Source: Nocardioidaceae bacterium (GTDB lineage Bacteria; Actinomycetota; Actinomycetes; Propionibacteriales; Nocardioidaceae). Taken from it: a stretch of 6,406 nucleotides of DNA. The notes below the pieces were generated by a model. The model saw only the letters and a program-made list of their open reading frames with translations, did not search any database and was not told the origin of the DNA. The stretch spans positions 1 through 6,406 of the forward strand of contig JACCZJ010000331.1 of assembly GCA_013696065.1 (NCBI GenBank). The letters run 5' to 3'. Of the stretch, positions 1-6,406 are shown piece by piece; within the stretch, counting starts at the first letter, position 1; each line of letters starts with the position of its first letter. The position numbers were made by a program, and so were the translations under genes.

Positions 1-86
1 ACCGGGCAGGGATCACCCTATGCGGCTTCACCCGCGGCAACCGGTTTGTGATCTACAGCCATCCGGAGCGCATCCGCGGCGTGTGA
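1..86 (+). CDS. fdhD: FdhD-like formate dehydrogenase accessory sulfurtransferase, C-terminal end (partial)
   Basis: Only the last 27 codons and the TGA stop (84-86) are inside the window; the gene begins to the left. The frame starting at base 3 reads RAGITLCGFTRGNRF, then VIYSHPERIRGV. This matches the characteristic FdhD ending: a 'GITL-GF-RG' strand, then a '-YxxPERI' tail. In the family, FdhD moves sulfur from a cysteine desulfurase to the molybdenum bis-pyranopterin cofactor, which is needed for active formate dehydrogenase; it acts in the cytoplasm. The conserved Cys motif of the family would lie upstream and cannot be checked here. The assignment rests on this short tail alone. The gene is followed by 39 nt before sbcD with no obvious hairpin terminator, so read-through into sbcD is possible. 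Confidence 0.8.
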   Translation, partial: RAGITLCGFTRGNRFVIYSHPERIRGV

Positions 87-112
87 CCCCCGGTTTTGTC
101 GGCGGTGCAATC

Positions 113-125
113 TAGCGTCTGTTGC
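113..125 (+). promoter_or_regulatory. Putative leaderless promoter (-10 box) of sbcD
   Basis: TAGCGT at 113-118 fits the actinobacterial TAnnnT -10 consensus and ends exactly 7 nt before the sbcD ATG at 126. That spacing would place the transcription start at or next to the A of the start codon, giving a leaderless mRNA. No purine-rich Shine-Dalgarno sequence precedes the ATG, which agrees with this. I see no convincing -35 hexamer 16-19 nt upstream. A TGCAA/TTGCA inverted repeat surrounds the box (106-126). This is a pattern-based inference, strengthened by identical geometry before tldD. Confidence 0.55.
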
Positions 126-1280
126 ATGCGGTTGCTCCATACCTCCGACTGGCATCTCGGACGGTCCTTCCACTCCGAGGGGCTGCTCGGCGCGCAGAGC
201 CAGTTCATCGACCACCTGGTGGAGACGGCTGTCGCGGAGCGAGTCGACGCGGTGGTGGTGAGCGGTGACATCTACGATCGCGCGCTGCCTGCCGTCGACG
301 CCGTGGAGCTCGCCAGCGAGGCTTTGCGCCGGCTCCTGTCCGCGCGCGTGAGGGTGGTCATCACGAGCGGCAACCACGACTCAGCCTCGCGCCTGGGATT
401 CGCTTCGGACCTGATCGATATGGCGGGCATTCACCTGCGCACGCACCCGAGTTCTGTCGGCTCCCCCGTCATCGTTTCGGACGCGTACGGCGAGGTGGCC
501 ATCTACGGTGTGCCCTACCTCGAGCCAGACCTCGTCCGAGAGTCGTGGCAGCTCGAAGGCCGCAGCCACCAAGTGGTGCTCGGGGAGGCGATGCGCCGAG
601 TTCATGTCGATCTCGCCGGCCGCGCCAAGTCGACCCGGTCAGTGGTGATGGCGCATGCGTTCGTGGTGGGCGCCGCCCCTTGCGACAGTGAGCGCGACAT
701 CTCAGTCGGCGGGGTGTCCAGCGTCGGGCTGGCCACGTTCTCCGGAGTCGACTACGCCGCTCTCGGCCATCTGCATGGCCGCCATACCCTGACCGAGCAC
801 GTCCGATACTCCGGCTCCCCGCTTGCCTACTCCTTCAGCGAGGGCCGCCATGTCAAGGGCAGTTGGCTGGTCGAGTTGGGGGCCGACGGTTTGTCCCATG
901 TGGAGTTCGTGACGGCCCCGGTCCCCCGACCGCTCGCCTCGGTGAGCGGCACCCTCGACGATCTGTTGACCCAGGACCGCTTCGCCTTCGCGGAGCGGTC
1001 ATGGGTCCAGGCCACGCTCACCGACCGTTGCCGACCGAAGATCCCCATGGACCGCCTGCGGACGCGGTTCCCCCACGCGCTCGTCCTCAAGTTCGAGCCC
1101 TCCCCCTCGTGCAATGATCCGGCCACACAGCTCAGCGACAAGGTTGTGGGTCGAAGTGACGCTGAGGTGGTCGCCAACTTCTTCACCGACGTTCGTGGGT
1201 CGCCACTCGGCGATGAGGAGGCCGCGTTGATGAGTGACGCGTGCGATGCCTGCCGCGTCCAGGAGGATGCGGCCTCATGA
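126..1280 (+). CDS. sbcD: SbcD, exonuclease subunit of the SbcCD (Mre11-Rad50 type) complex
   Basis: 384 aa, close to the usual length (about 380-400). SbcD is the Mn2+-dependent phosphodiesterase of SbcCD, which cuts DNA hairpins and trims blocked double-strand ends in the cytoplasm. All metallophosphatase motifs are present in order: SDWHLGR with D8 and H10; GDIYDR with D48; GNHD at 82-85; AHAF with H177; and GHLHG with H215 and H217. The C-terminal part (about 270-355) carries the usual capping/SbcC-contact region, including RPKIPMDRLRTRFPH. I chose ATG 126 because family members begin 'MRLLHTSDWHLG'; a TTG at 96 in frame would add ten residues (MSAVQSSVCC) not expected for the family. The tail contains an unusual CxxC (C373, C376). 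The stop overlaps the sbcC start (ATGA), so the two are co-translated. Upstream of ATG there is no ribosome binding site but there is a -10-like box, suggesting leaderless initiation. Confidence 0.96.
   Translation: MRLLHTSDWHLGRSFHSEGLLGAQSQFIDHLVETAVAERVDAVVVSGDIYDRALPAVDAVELASEALRRLLSARVRVVITSGNHDSASRLGFASDLIDMAGIHLRTHPSSVGSPVIVSDAYGEVAIYGVPYLEPDLVRESWQLEGRSHQVVLGEAMRRVHVDLAGRAKSTRSVVMAHAFVVGAAPCDSERDISVGGVSSVGLATFSGVDYAALGHLHGRHTLTEHVRYSGSPLAYSFSEGRHVKGSWLVELGADGLSHVEFVTAPVPRPLASVSGTLDDLLTQDRFAFAERSWVQATLTDRCRPKIPMDRLRTRFPHALVLKFEPSPSCNDPATQLSDKVVGRSDAEVVANFFTDVRGSPLGDEEAALMSDACDACRVQEDAAS
1261..1266 (+). promoter_or_regulatory. Ribosome binding site of sbcC
   Basis: AGGAGG at 1261-1266 is a perfect Shine-Dalgarno core, 10 nt before the ATG at 1277 and lying inside the sbcD coding sequence. 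It decides the sbcC start in favour of ATG 1277 over the in-frame GTG at 1241. Confidence 0.8.
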
Positions 1281-4200
1281 GGGTCCATCGACTTGAGGTG
1301 ACGGCCTTTGGCCCCTTCGCCGCCACCGTGGTCATCGATTTCGAACCCCTGTATGACGCCGGGCTATTCCTGCTCACCGGCCATACCGGCGCCGGCAAGA
1401 CCAGCATCCTCGACGCGATCTGTTTCGGGCTCTTCGGCACCGTTCCGGGGGCCCGCGGGACCGCCAAAGAACTCAAGAGTCAACACGCTGCGGCCTCGGT
1501 GCAGCCGTCTGTCACGCTCGACGTCACGCTCAAAGGCCGCCTTTTCCGGCTGCGCCGCAGTCCCGCCTGGCAGCGCCCGTCCAGTCGAGCAAAGCAGGGC
1601 TACGTCGACCAATTCGCCAGGGCCTCAGCAGAAGAATTCATCGACGGCGCTTGGGTTGCGTTGACCAGCCGCGTCGACGAGGTCGGGCATCTGGTCAGTC
1701 GCATCCTGGGGATGAACCGGGACCAGTTCTGCCAGGTGGTGATGCTGCCGCAAGGACAATTCCAGACCTTCCTGCGGGCCGGCGCCAAAGAGCGCCACGA
1801 CGTCTTGGAGTCGTTGTTCGAGACCCGCCGCTTCCACCAGATAGAAAAGTGGCTTAGCGACCAGCGCCGCTCACGCGAGCTGGAGTGCCACACCCAGCGG
1901 GCCGTTCTCGTAGAGCTGTTGGCACGCGCCCACGAGGTGGTGACTGACGTCGGAGCGTCCGTGTCACCTCCTGTGCTCAGCACGCAGGGTGGAGCGCTGT
2001 CCGAGCCGACAGCCGACTTCACCGCGGCAGACTTCAGCCCAGCAGACTTCACCGCAGCACAGGTATCCCTCCGGACCGGGTGCGAACAGACCTGTGCAGC
2101 AGACAGCGCCGCATATCGACGTCTTGACTCCGTGAGTCGACAGCTCAAGGCGCGCCAACATGCCCTCGACGAGGCCAAGGCACTTCTGGAGCGACAAACT
2201 CGCCATGCTGACGCGCGACGCCGACTCCTGACTCTCGTTACAACCCGCGACGAGGTGGTCGGTCGCGAACGCCAGCTGGAGCGGGCACAGGCAGCAAAAC
2301 TTTGCGGTCCTCACCGTGACCTGGTGGTCGAAGCTCAAGCCAAAGCGCAGCAGGTCGCCGAGGAGGTCGACGTCGCTCAGCAGGGATGCCGTCTGTTCGC
2401 TCAACAGCCACCCGAAAGCCTCCAGCTGGGGCCGGTGGCAACCCACGCAGACCAGCTACGTAGATCCGCGGCTCGCGTGGAAGCGCTGCTGCCGCTCGAA
2501 ACAGAGCTCGACGAGCTCAACGCCGGACTGGCCGCCGCGGCTGACGAGGCAGCACAGTTGGGCGCGGAGCGGTCAGCGGCCCAGGCCACGCTCGAGGAGG
2601 TCCCCGCCGTCTTGGAGCAGCTGAAAGTCGAGGTCCAGCGGGCTGAACGAGCGAGGCAAGACCTCGATGCCGCCGCCAGACGGGCATCGGAGGCCGCCCG
2701 CACACATCAGGCAGCCCTCGAAGCCGCTGCCTTACAGATCAACCTGGCCAAGCTACGGGCCAGGGAGCTCAAGGCAACAAGGCGAACCCTTGCTCTCCGC
2801 ACCGAATGGCTCGACCTGCGTGAGCGCCGCCTTGCCGGTATTGCTGCGGAGCTTGCTGGTCAGCTGAGCGAAGGCGACGACTGCCCGGTCTGTGGCAGCA
2901 GCAGCCACCCGTCCCCCGCCGGTCCCCGCGACGACCACGTCGATGCGGGCGACGAGAGTGCAGCACTTGGTGTCCTCAACCACTCCGACCAGATCCTGGT
3001 GGAGCTGCGTTCCAGCCGTGAAGCGGTGGCCACTCGACTCGCAACCGCCGAGGCGCTGGCAGGCGGTCTCACCGTCAGCGATGCCGTGGCCCGACAAGAG
3101 ATGGCCACGACAGAGCTCGAGCGGACCCGTGCGGCAGCAGCCTCATTCGACGCAGCACTGAGTCTCCACGACCAGACGCACGATCAATTCGACGCACTCA
3201 AGTCGAAACTCGTCGAAATCGACCAGCAGATCGGCATTCTGGCTGCGAGGCGCTTGGAATGGTCCGCATTGGCAGCGGCTCGCAGATTGGCCCTGGCTCG
3301 GGAACTTGACGTCCACGACCGGGCTGATTCCAAGCTCGATGAGCTGACGGCGCAAGCCCACGAGTGTGACCGCCTCGTGTCGGCATTGGAGATTCGAGAG
3401 CAGCTGCAGCAAGCACTGGTCGAGCTCGATCGGCGACTCGGCGCCGCGCTCGCCGATCAAGGCTTCGCCGACGTCGGCGCGCTCCACGAAGCGGCTATGA
3501 CCGCCGCGGAGATGGCCAATGCCGAAGCCCTCAACCGGGCCAACCACGACGAGGCAGCGGCAGCGTCGAAAATTCTCGCTGATCCCGCCCTGGTCGAGGC
3601 GAGCCACGCCGCAGCCGTCAACCTGGTGCCGCTTGAGCAATCGGTCCAGACATGGGCGGAGCGGCACCTTGAGGCAGCTTCGACGGCATCGAGGATCGCC
3701 CACTCTCATGAACGACTGGAAGCCCTGACGGCACGCTACGAGACCGCTCTCGAGGACTGGCAACCACTGCTACGCGCAAGGGACATCGCCTTGGAGCTGT
3801 CCACCATGTGCGCCGGGACATCGGTCGCCAACTCGTCCAAGACCACCTTGTCGCACTACGTGCTGGGCGCGCGTCTGCAACAAGTGGTCAACGCAGCGAA
3901 CGTGCGGTTGGCGGGCGTATGCAGCGGCCGCTACCAGCTCCAGCACACGATGAACCGTGGGGTGGGCGACGCCCGTGGCGGTCTCGGCCTGATGGTGCTT
4001 GACAGCTACACGGGCCAGAGCCGTGACCCGGCCACCTTGTCGGGTGGTGAGACTTTCTATGTGAGCCTGACCCTCGCGTTGGGCCTCGCCGACCTGGTCA
4101 GAGACGAGATCGGTGGCAACGAGCTCAGCACTCTCTTCGTCGACGAGGGCTTCGGCAGTCTGGACCCCGAGACGCTCGACGAGGTGATGGACGAGATCGA

Positions 4201-4324
4201 CTCACTGCGCTCCGGGGGGCGATGCGTCGGCCTGGTCAGCCACCTCCACGACCTCAAGATGCGCGTCCCCACCCAGGTCGAGATAGTGCGCACTCCACAC
4301 GGCTCCCAAGTGAGAATTCCATGA
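1277..4324 (+). CDS. sbcC: SbcC, ABC-type ATPase subunit of SbcCD with zinc-hook coiled coil
   Basis: 1015 aa, near the family norm of about 1000-1050. SbcC is the SMC/Rad50-like ATPase that binds DNA and controls the SbcD nuclease. The head is split between the two ends. The N-terminal part has MRVHRLEVTAFGPFA, Walker A GHTGAGKT (35-42) and the family-typical MLPQGQF (156-162). The C-terminal part has signature LSGGE (921-925), Walker B TLFVDEG (952-958), D-loop SLDPE after it, and switch H989 in VSHLHDLK. Between them, roughly residues 195-800, lies a long Ala/Leu/Glu/Arg-rich coiled coil whose midpoint carries the zinc hook CPVCGSSSHP (C536, C539), the dimerisation point of two SbcC arms. 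The start is ATG 1277, in ATGA overlap with the sbcD stop; an in-frame GTG at 1241 would add 12 residues ahead of the conserved N-terminus and is rejected. Oddity: residues 246-260 are three pentapeptide-like units (ADFTA, ADFSP, ADFTA). All catalytic motifs look intact. Confidence 0.97.
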   Translation: MRVHRLEVTAFGPFAATVVIDFEPLYDAGLFLLTGHTGAGKTSILDAICFGLFGTVPGARGTAKELKSQHAAASVQPSVTLDVTLKGRLFRLRRSPAWQRPSSRAKQGYVDQFARASAEEFIDGAWVALTSRVDEVGHLVSRILGMNRDQFCQVVMLPQGQFQTFLRAGAKERHDVLESLFETRRFHQIEKWLSDQRRSRELECHTQRAVLVELLARAHEVVTDVGASVSPPVLSTQGGALSEPTADFTAADFSPADFTAAQVSLRTGCEQTCAADSAAYRRLDSVSRQLKARQHALDEAKALLERQTRHADARRRLLTLVTTRDEVVGRERQLERAQAAKLCGPHRDLVVEAQAKAQQVAEEVDVAQQGCRLFAQQPPESLQLGPVATHADQLRRSAARVEALLPLETELDELNAGLAAAADEAAQLGAERSAAQATLEEVPAVLEQLKVEVQRAERARQDLDAAARRASEAARTHQAALEAAALQINLAKLRARELKATRRTLALRTEWLDLRERRLAGIAAELAGQLSEGDDCPVCGSSSHPSPAGPRDDHVDAGDESAALGVLNHSDQILVELRSSREAVATRLATAEALAGGLTVSDAVARQEMATTELERTRAAAASFDAALSLHDQTHDQFDALKSKLVEIDQQIGILAARRLEWSALAAARRLALARELDVHDRADSKLDELTAQAHECDRLVSALEIREQLQQALVELDRRLGAALADQGFADVGALHEAAMTAAEMANAEALNRANHDEAAAASKILADPALVEASHAAAVNLVPLEQSVQTWAERHLEAASTASRIAHSHERLEALTARYETALEDWQPLLRARDIALELSTMCAGTSVANSSKTTLSHYVLGARLQQVVNAANVRLAGVCSGRYQLQHTMNRGVGDARGGLGLMVLDSYTGQSRDPATLSGGETFYVSLTLALGLADLVRDEIGGNELSTLFVDEGFGSLDPETLDEVMDEIDSLRSGGRCVGLVSHLHDLKMRVPTQVEIVRTPHGSQVRIP
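2012..2056 (+). repeat. Three 15-bp tandem repeats inside sbcC, encoding pentapeptide-like units
   Basis: Three consecutive in-frame 15-bp units start at 2012, 2027 and 2042, each of the form GCn GAC TTC followed by two codons. They encode ADFTA, ADFSP and ADFTA, followed by a degenerate AQVSL. The first and third units differ only at synonymous positions, and the middle one departs in its last two codons. They sit near the start of the outgoing coiled coil, in a Ser/Thr/Pro-containing stretch (from about residue 225) that looks like a loop rather than helix. Repeat slippage is the simplest origin. Confidence 0.7.
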
Positions 4325-4344
4325 GCAACCACGACCTCGCTTGT

Positions 4345-4357
4345 TAGGCTGCGCGCC
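4345..4357 (+). promoter_or_regulatory. Putative leaderless promoter (-10 box) of tldD
   Basis: TAGGCT at 4345-4350 fits the TAnnnT -10 consensus and ends 7 nt before ATG 4358, the same spacing as in front of sbcD. It falls in the only gap (4325-4357) between sbcC and tldD, where there is neither a clear Shine-Dalgarno sequence nor a hairpin terminator. A -35 element is not obvious; TGAGCA at 4322-4327 has the right 17-nt spacing but only weak similarity to TTGACA. If real, tldD-tldE has its own leaderless transcript, possibly added to read-through from sbcDC. Confidence 0.55.
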
Positions 4358-5872
4358 ATGGTGTCGAGCTCTCCCGTTGATTCTGAATTCCTCGCTCTCC
4401 CCCTCACCAAGCTCGCCGACGCCGCATTGGAACGGGCCCGGGACTTCCATGCCGAGCATGCCGACTTCAGGCTCGAGCGTCTGCGTTCCCAATTTCTCAC
4501 GTTGAGGGATGGTGAACTGTTAGACGCCTCCGAGGGCGACGATCTCGGCTTCGCCGTTCGGGTGGTCATCGACGGCACCTGGGGCTTCGCCTCCGGCAAC
4601 GGCCTCACGGTGGACGAAGTGATCCGCGTGACCGAGCAGGCGGTACGAGTCGCCATGGTGGCCAAGCCGATTTCACTCGAGCGGATAGCCCTGGCCGACG
4701 AGCCCGTCTACCGCGACGCTACCTGGGTGTCGTCCTACGAGCAGGACCCTTTCGACGTATCCGTCGCCGACAAGGTGGATCTCCTGAGTCAGTGGAGTGC
4801 CCGATTGCTGTCGGCATCTGCCGTCGACCATGTCTCCACCTTCGCGGAGCAGATCCGCGAGAACAAGTTCTACGCCGACTCTCATGGCACAACCACAACC
4901 CAGCAACGGGTGCGGATCCACCCCATCCTCGAGGTCTTCGGTGGCGACGCGCAGAGCGGCGTCTTCGACTCGATGCGGACCCTCGCTCCCCCGACGGGTC
5001 GCGGCTGGGAATACCTCACTGGGCAACATCACAACTGGGACGCTGAACTCTCAGCTTTGCCCGACCTGCTCGGCGAGAAGCTCCGCGCACCTTCGGTCGA
5101 GGCTGGCAGCTACGACCTGGTGATCGACCCCTCAAACCTGTGGCTCACCATCCACGAGAGCATCGGCCACGCCACAGAGCTCGATCGCGCCCTCGGTTAC
5201 GAAGCCAACTACGCTGGCACATCCTTTGCCATGGTGGAAGGACTGGGGTCGCTGCAGTATGGGTCGCCTCAACTCAATGTCACCGGGGACCGGACGACCC
5301 CCCACGGTTTGTCCACCATCGGCTATGACGATGACGGGGTGGCCACCCAAGAGTGGGACATCATCAAAGATGGGGTGCTCGTCGGCTACCAGACCGACCG
5401 TCGGATGGCGCATCTGATGGGATGGGGGCGGTCAAACGGCTGCGCTTTCGCCGACTCCGCGAGCCATGTGCCCATCCAGCGGATGGCCAACGTCTCCATC
5501 AAGCCTGCCTCTGACGACGTCTCCACCGCCGATCTGATCTCTCAAGTCGAGCGCGGTCTCTTCATCGTCGGCGACAAGTCGTGGAGCATCGACATGCAGC
5601 GCTACAACTTTCAGTTCACCGGTCAGCGCTTCTACGAGATTTCAGATGGCGAGGTCCGGGGTCAGGTGCGCGATGTGGCCTACCAGGCGACCACCACTGA
5701 CTTTTGGGGCTCGATGGAGGCGGTAGGGGGTCCACAGACGTGGGTGCTCGGTGGCGCGTTCAACTGCGGGAAGGCACAACCAGGCCAAGTCGCGGCGGTG
5801 AGCCATGGTTGTCCGTCGGCGCTCTTCAGACAGATCAAAGTGCTCAATACCGCAGCGGAGGGCGGGCGCTGA
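4358..5872 (+). CDS. tldD: TldD-family zinc metallopeptidase subunit
   Basis: 504 aa, slightly longer than E. coli TldD (about 480). TldD is the catalytic half of the TldD/TldE protease, a cytoplasmic zinc enzyme known from E. coli to cleave unfolded peptides, including the microcin B17 precursor leader and the CcdA antitoxin. Residues 1 to about 245 form the N-terminal domain; they include GFAVRVVIDGTWGFASGNGL (64-83) and the FYADSHGTTTTQ segment (171-182) typical of the family. The C-terminal peptidase domain carries HESIGH (H266, E267, H271), the HExxxH zinc site, followed by the ELDRALGYEANYAGTSF region. C470 in GGAFNCGKAQPG is in the place expected for the third zinc ligand (E. coli uses a Cys here). 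So the active site appears complete. ATG 4358 is chosen because the -10-like TAGGCT sits 7 nt upstream and no better start is nearby; this start is less certain than the rest. The stop is 1 nt before the next gene, its likely partner subunit. The native substrate here is unknown. Confidence 0.93.
   Translation: MVSSSPVDSEFLALPLTKLADAALERARDFHAEHADFRLERLRSQFLTLRDGELLDASEGDDLGFAVRVVIDGTWGFASGNGLTVDEVIRVTEQAVRVAMVAKPISLERIALADEPVYRDATWVSSYEQDPFDVSVADKVDLLSQWSARLLSASAVDHVSTFAEQIRENKFYADSHGTTTTQQRVRIHPILEVFGGDAQSGVFDSMRTLAPPTGRGWEYLTGQHHNWDAELSALPDLLGEKLRAPSVEAGSYDLVIDPSNLWLTIHESIGHATELDRALGYEANYAGTSFAMVEGLGSLQYGSPQLNVTGDRTTPHGLSTIGYDDDGVATQEWDIIKDGVLVGYQTDRRMAHLMGWGRSNGCAFADSASHVPIQRMANVSIKPASDDVSTADLISQVERGLFIVGDKSWSIDMQRYNFQFTGQRFYEISDGEVRGQVRDVAYQATTTDFWGSMEAVGGPQTWVLGGAFNCGKAQPGQVAAVSHGCPSALFRQIKVLNTAAEGGR
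5857..5862 (+). promoter_or_regulatory. Ribosome binding site of tldE-like gene
   Basis: GGAGGG at 5857-5862, within the last codons of tldD, is a good Shine-Dalgarno match 11 nt ahead of ATG 5874. The spacing is slightly long. With only one base between the tldD stop and this ATG, translational coupling is likely. Confidence 0.6.
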
Positions 5873-5873
5873 C

Positions 5874-6406
5874 ATGCCAACTCCGCAAGCGCTGATCGAT
5901 ACTGCCCTCGACACCACCACCGCGGACGAGTGCGTGGTGCTCCTCAGACACTCCTCGACCGCCAACCTGCGTTGGGCTAACAACACACTCACCACCAACG
6001 GCGTGATGACGCAGGTGCACGTGACAGTGATCTCCGTGGTCGATGACTCGCGGGGCGCTGCCGCAGGGGTCCTGACGAGGTCGGCGACCACCACCAGTCA
6101 AATGGCGATGCTGGTGGCTGCCGCCGACCGGGCAGCGCGTGCCGCCTCGCCCGCCACCGACGCCGCCCGTCTCGTCGACGGCACGGCCCACGGTGACTTC
6201 GACGAGCCGGCGGCCAACACCGGGATCGACGCGTTCACCCATTTCGCGGAGCGCCTCGGTGACGCGTTTGGTCGCGCGAACGCCAGTCAGCAGCTGCTCT
6301 ACGGCTACGTCGAACACGACGTGACCACGACCTATCTCGCCGCCAGCACGGGCTTGCGCCTGCGTCATGAGCAGCCAACTGGCCACATCGGCATCACCCA
6401 GAAGCC
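5874..6406 (+). CDS. TldE/PmbA-like partner of TldD, N-terminal part (partial)
   Basis: An open frame of 177 codons starts at ATG 5874 and continues past the right edge without a stop. E. coli TldE (PmbA) is about 450 aa, so roughly the first 40 percent is present. The N-terminus has the family's pattern: a short helix (PQALIDTALD), a strand CVVLLRHSSTANLRWANN with the following TLTTNGV (residues 20-44), then a VHVTVISVVDD strand and a helix SQMAMLVAAADRAARA (75-90). Later, LLYGYVEHDVTTTYLAASTG (141-160) mirrors the TldD segment before its peptidase domain. In the family this subunit generally lacks the zinc motif and forms the heteromer with TldD; the region that would show this is outside the window. 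Position directly after tldD, with a 1-nt gap, supports the pairing. It could be annotated as 'TldD-related metallopeptidase'; the symbol tldE or pmbA is plausible but not certain. Confidence 0.88.
   Translation, partial: MPTPQALIDTALDTTTADECVVLLRHSSTANLRWANNTLTTNGVMTQVHVTVISVVDDSRGAAAGVLTRSATTTSQMAMLVAAADRAARAASPATDAARLVDGTAHGDFDEPAANTGIDAFTHFAERLGDAFGRANASQQLLYGYVEHDVTTTYLAASTGLRLRHEQPTGHIGITQK

Noticed and set aside
96..125. Upstream TTG start for SbcD adding ten residues
   Set aside because: The family begins at MRLLHTSDWHLG (ATG 126). The extra residues are Cys/Ser-rich and unlike the family, there is no Shine-Dalgarno before the TTG, and the -10-like box lies inside this extension.
87..125. 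Possible terminator between fdhD and sbcD
   Set aside because: The 39-nt gap contains a short T-run (94-97) but no GC-rich stem before it.
1241..1276. Upstream GTG start for SbcC
   Set aside because: It would add 12 residues before the conserved MRVHRLEVTAFGPF start. AGGAGG at 1261-1266 is correctly placed for ATG 1277.
2124..2136. GACTC-CGT-GAGTC perfect hairpin inside sbcC
   Set aside because: A 5-bp stem with a 3-nt loop, no following T-run, in the middle of an intact gene; expected by chance.
3143..3763. Long minus-strand open frame (206 codons) opposite sbcC
   Set aside because: High-GC coding DNA commonly leaves long antisense frames. Its translation shows no recognisable domain, and the + strand here is clearly SbcC coiled coil.
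4321..4347. Eight-codon open frame MSNHDLAC overlapping the sbcC stop by ATGA
   Set aside because: It has no Shine-Dalgarno and its TAG stop is made from the tldD -10 box. An ATG overlapping a TGA is easily produced by chance; there is no support for translation.
4057..4665. Minus-strand open frame (202 codons) spanning the sbcC-tldD junction
   Set aside because: It lies opposite the SbcC Walker B region and the TldD N-terminus. Its Ser/Arg/Thr-rich composition is typical of an antisense shadow.
5844..6386. Minus-strand open frame (180 codons) opposite the tldE-like gene
   Set aside because: The + strand frame from ATG 5874 matches TldE/PmbA and is open to the window edge. The opposite frame is Gly/Arg/Val-rich without recognisable motifs.

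Overview
The window reads as chromosomal DNA from a high-GC Gram-positive bacterium, most likely an actinomycete-type (Actinomycetota) organism. The reasons are the strongly GC-biased third codon positions, Ala/Val/Arg/Asp-rich proteins, tightly packed genes all on the + strand, and two leaderless-type promoters with a TAnnnT box exactly 7 nt before an ATG. The genus cannot be fixed from the sequence.

Layout, left to right. (1) Positions 1-86 hold the last 27 codons of a gene that resembles the C-terminus of FdhD, the sulfurtransferase that matures formate dehydrogenase. (2) Positions 126-1280 encode SbcD, and 1277-4324 encode SbcC. They overlap by 4 nt (ATGA) and form the nuclease/ATPase pair of the SbcCD (Mre11-Rad50 type) DNA repair complex. 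(3) After a 33-nt gap with its own apparent promoter, 4358-5872 encodes a TldD-family metallopeptidase. (4) One base later, 5874 begins a TldE/PmbA-like partner subunit that runs off the right end at 6406. No intergenic stretch exceeds about 40 nt, and no RNA gene, insertion sequence, CRISPR array or convincing terminator is visible.

Functionally there are two co-translated two-subunit machines side by side. SbcCD opens and trims DNA ends and hairpins: the SbcD phosphodiesterase is driven by the SbcC ATPase with its long coiled coil and zinc hook. TldD/TldE is a heteromeric zinc protease that in other bacteria degrades unfolded or leader-type peptides. Nothing here links the two systems mechanistically; they may be separate transcription units or partly linked by read-through.

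I see no wholly new system. The most notable details are the matched pair of leaderless promoters, a three-unit pentapeptide-like insertion at the base of the SbcC coiled coil, a CxxC tail on SbcD, and a short inverted repeat centred on the sbcD -10 box.
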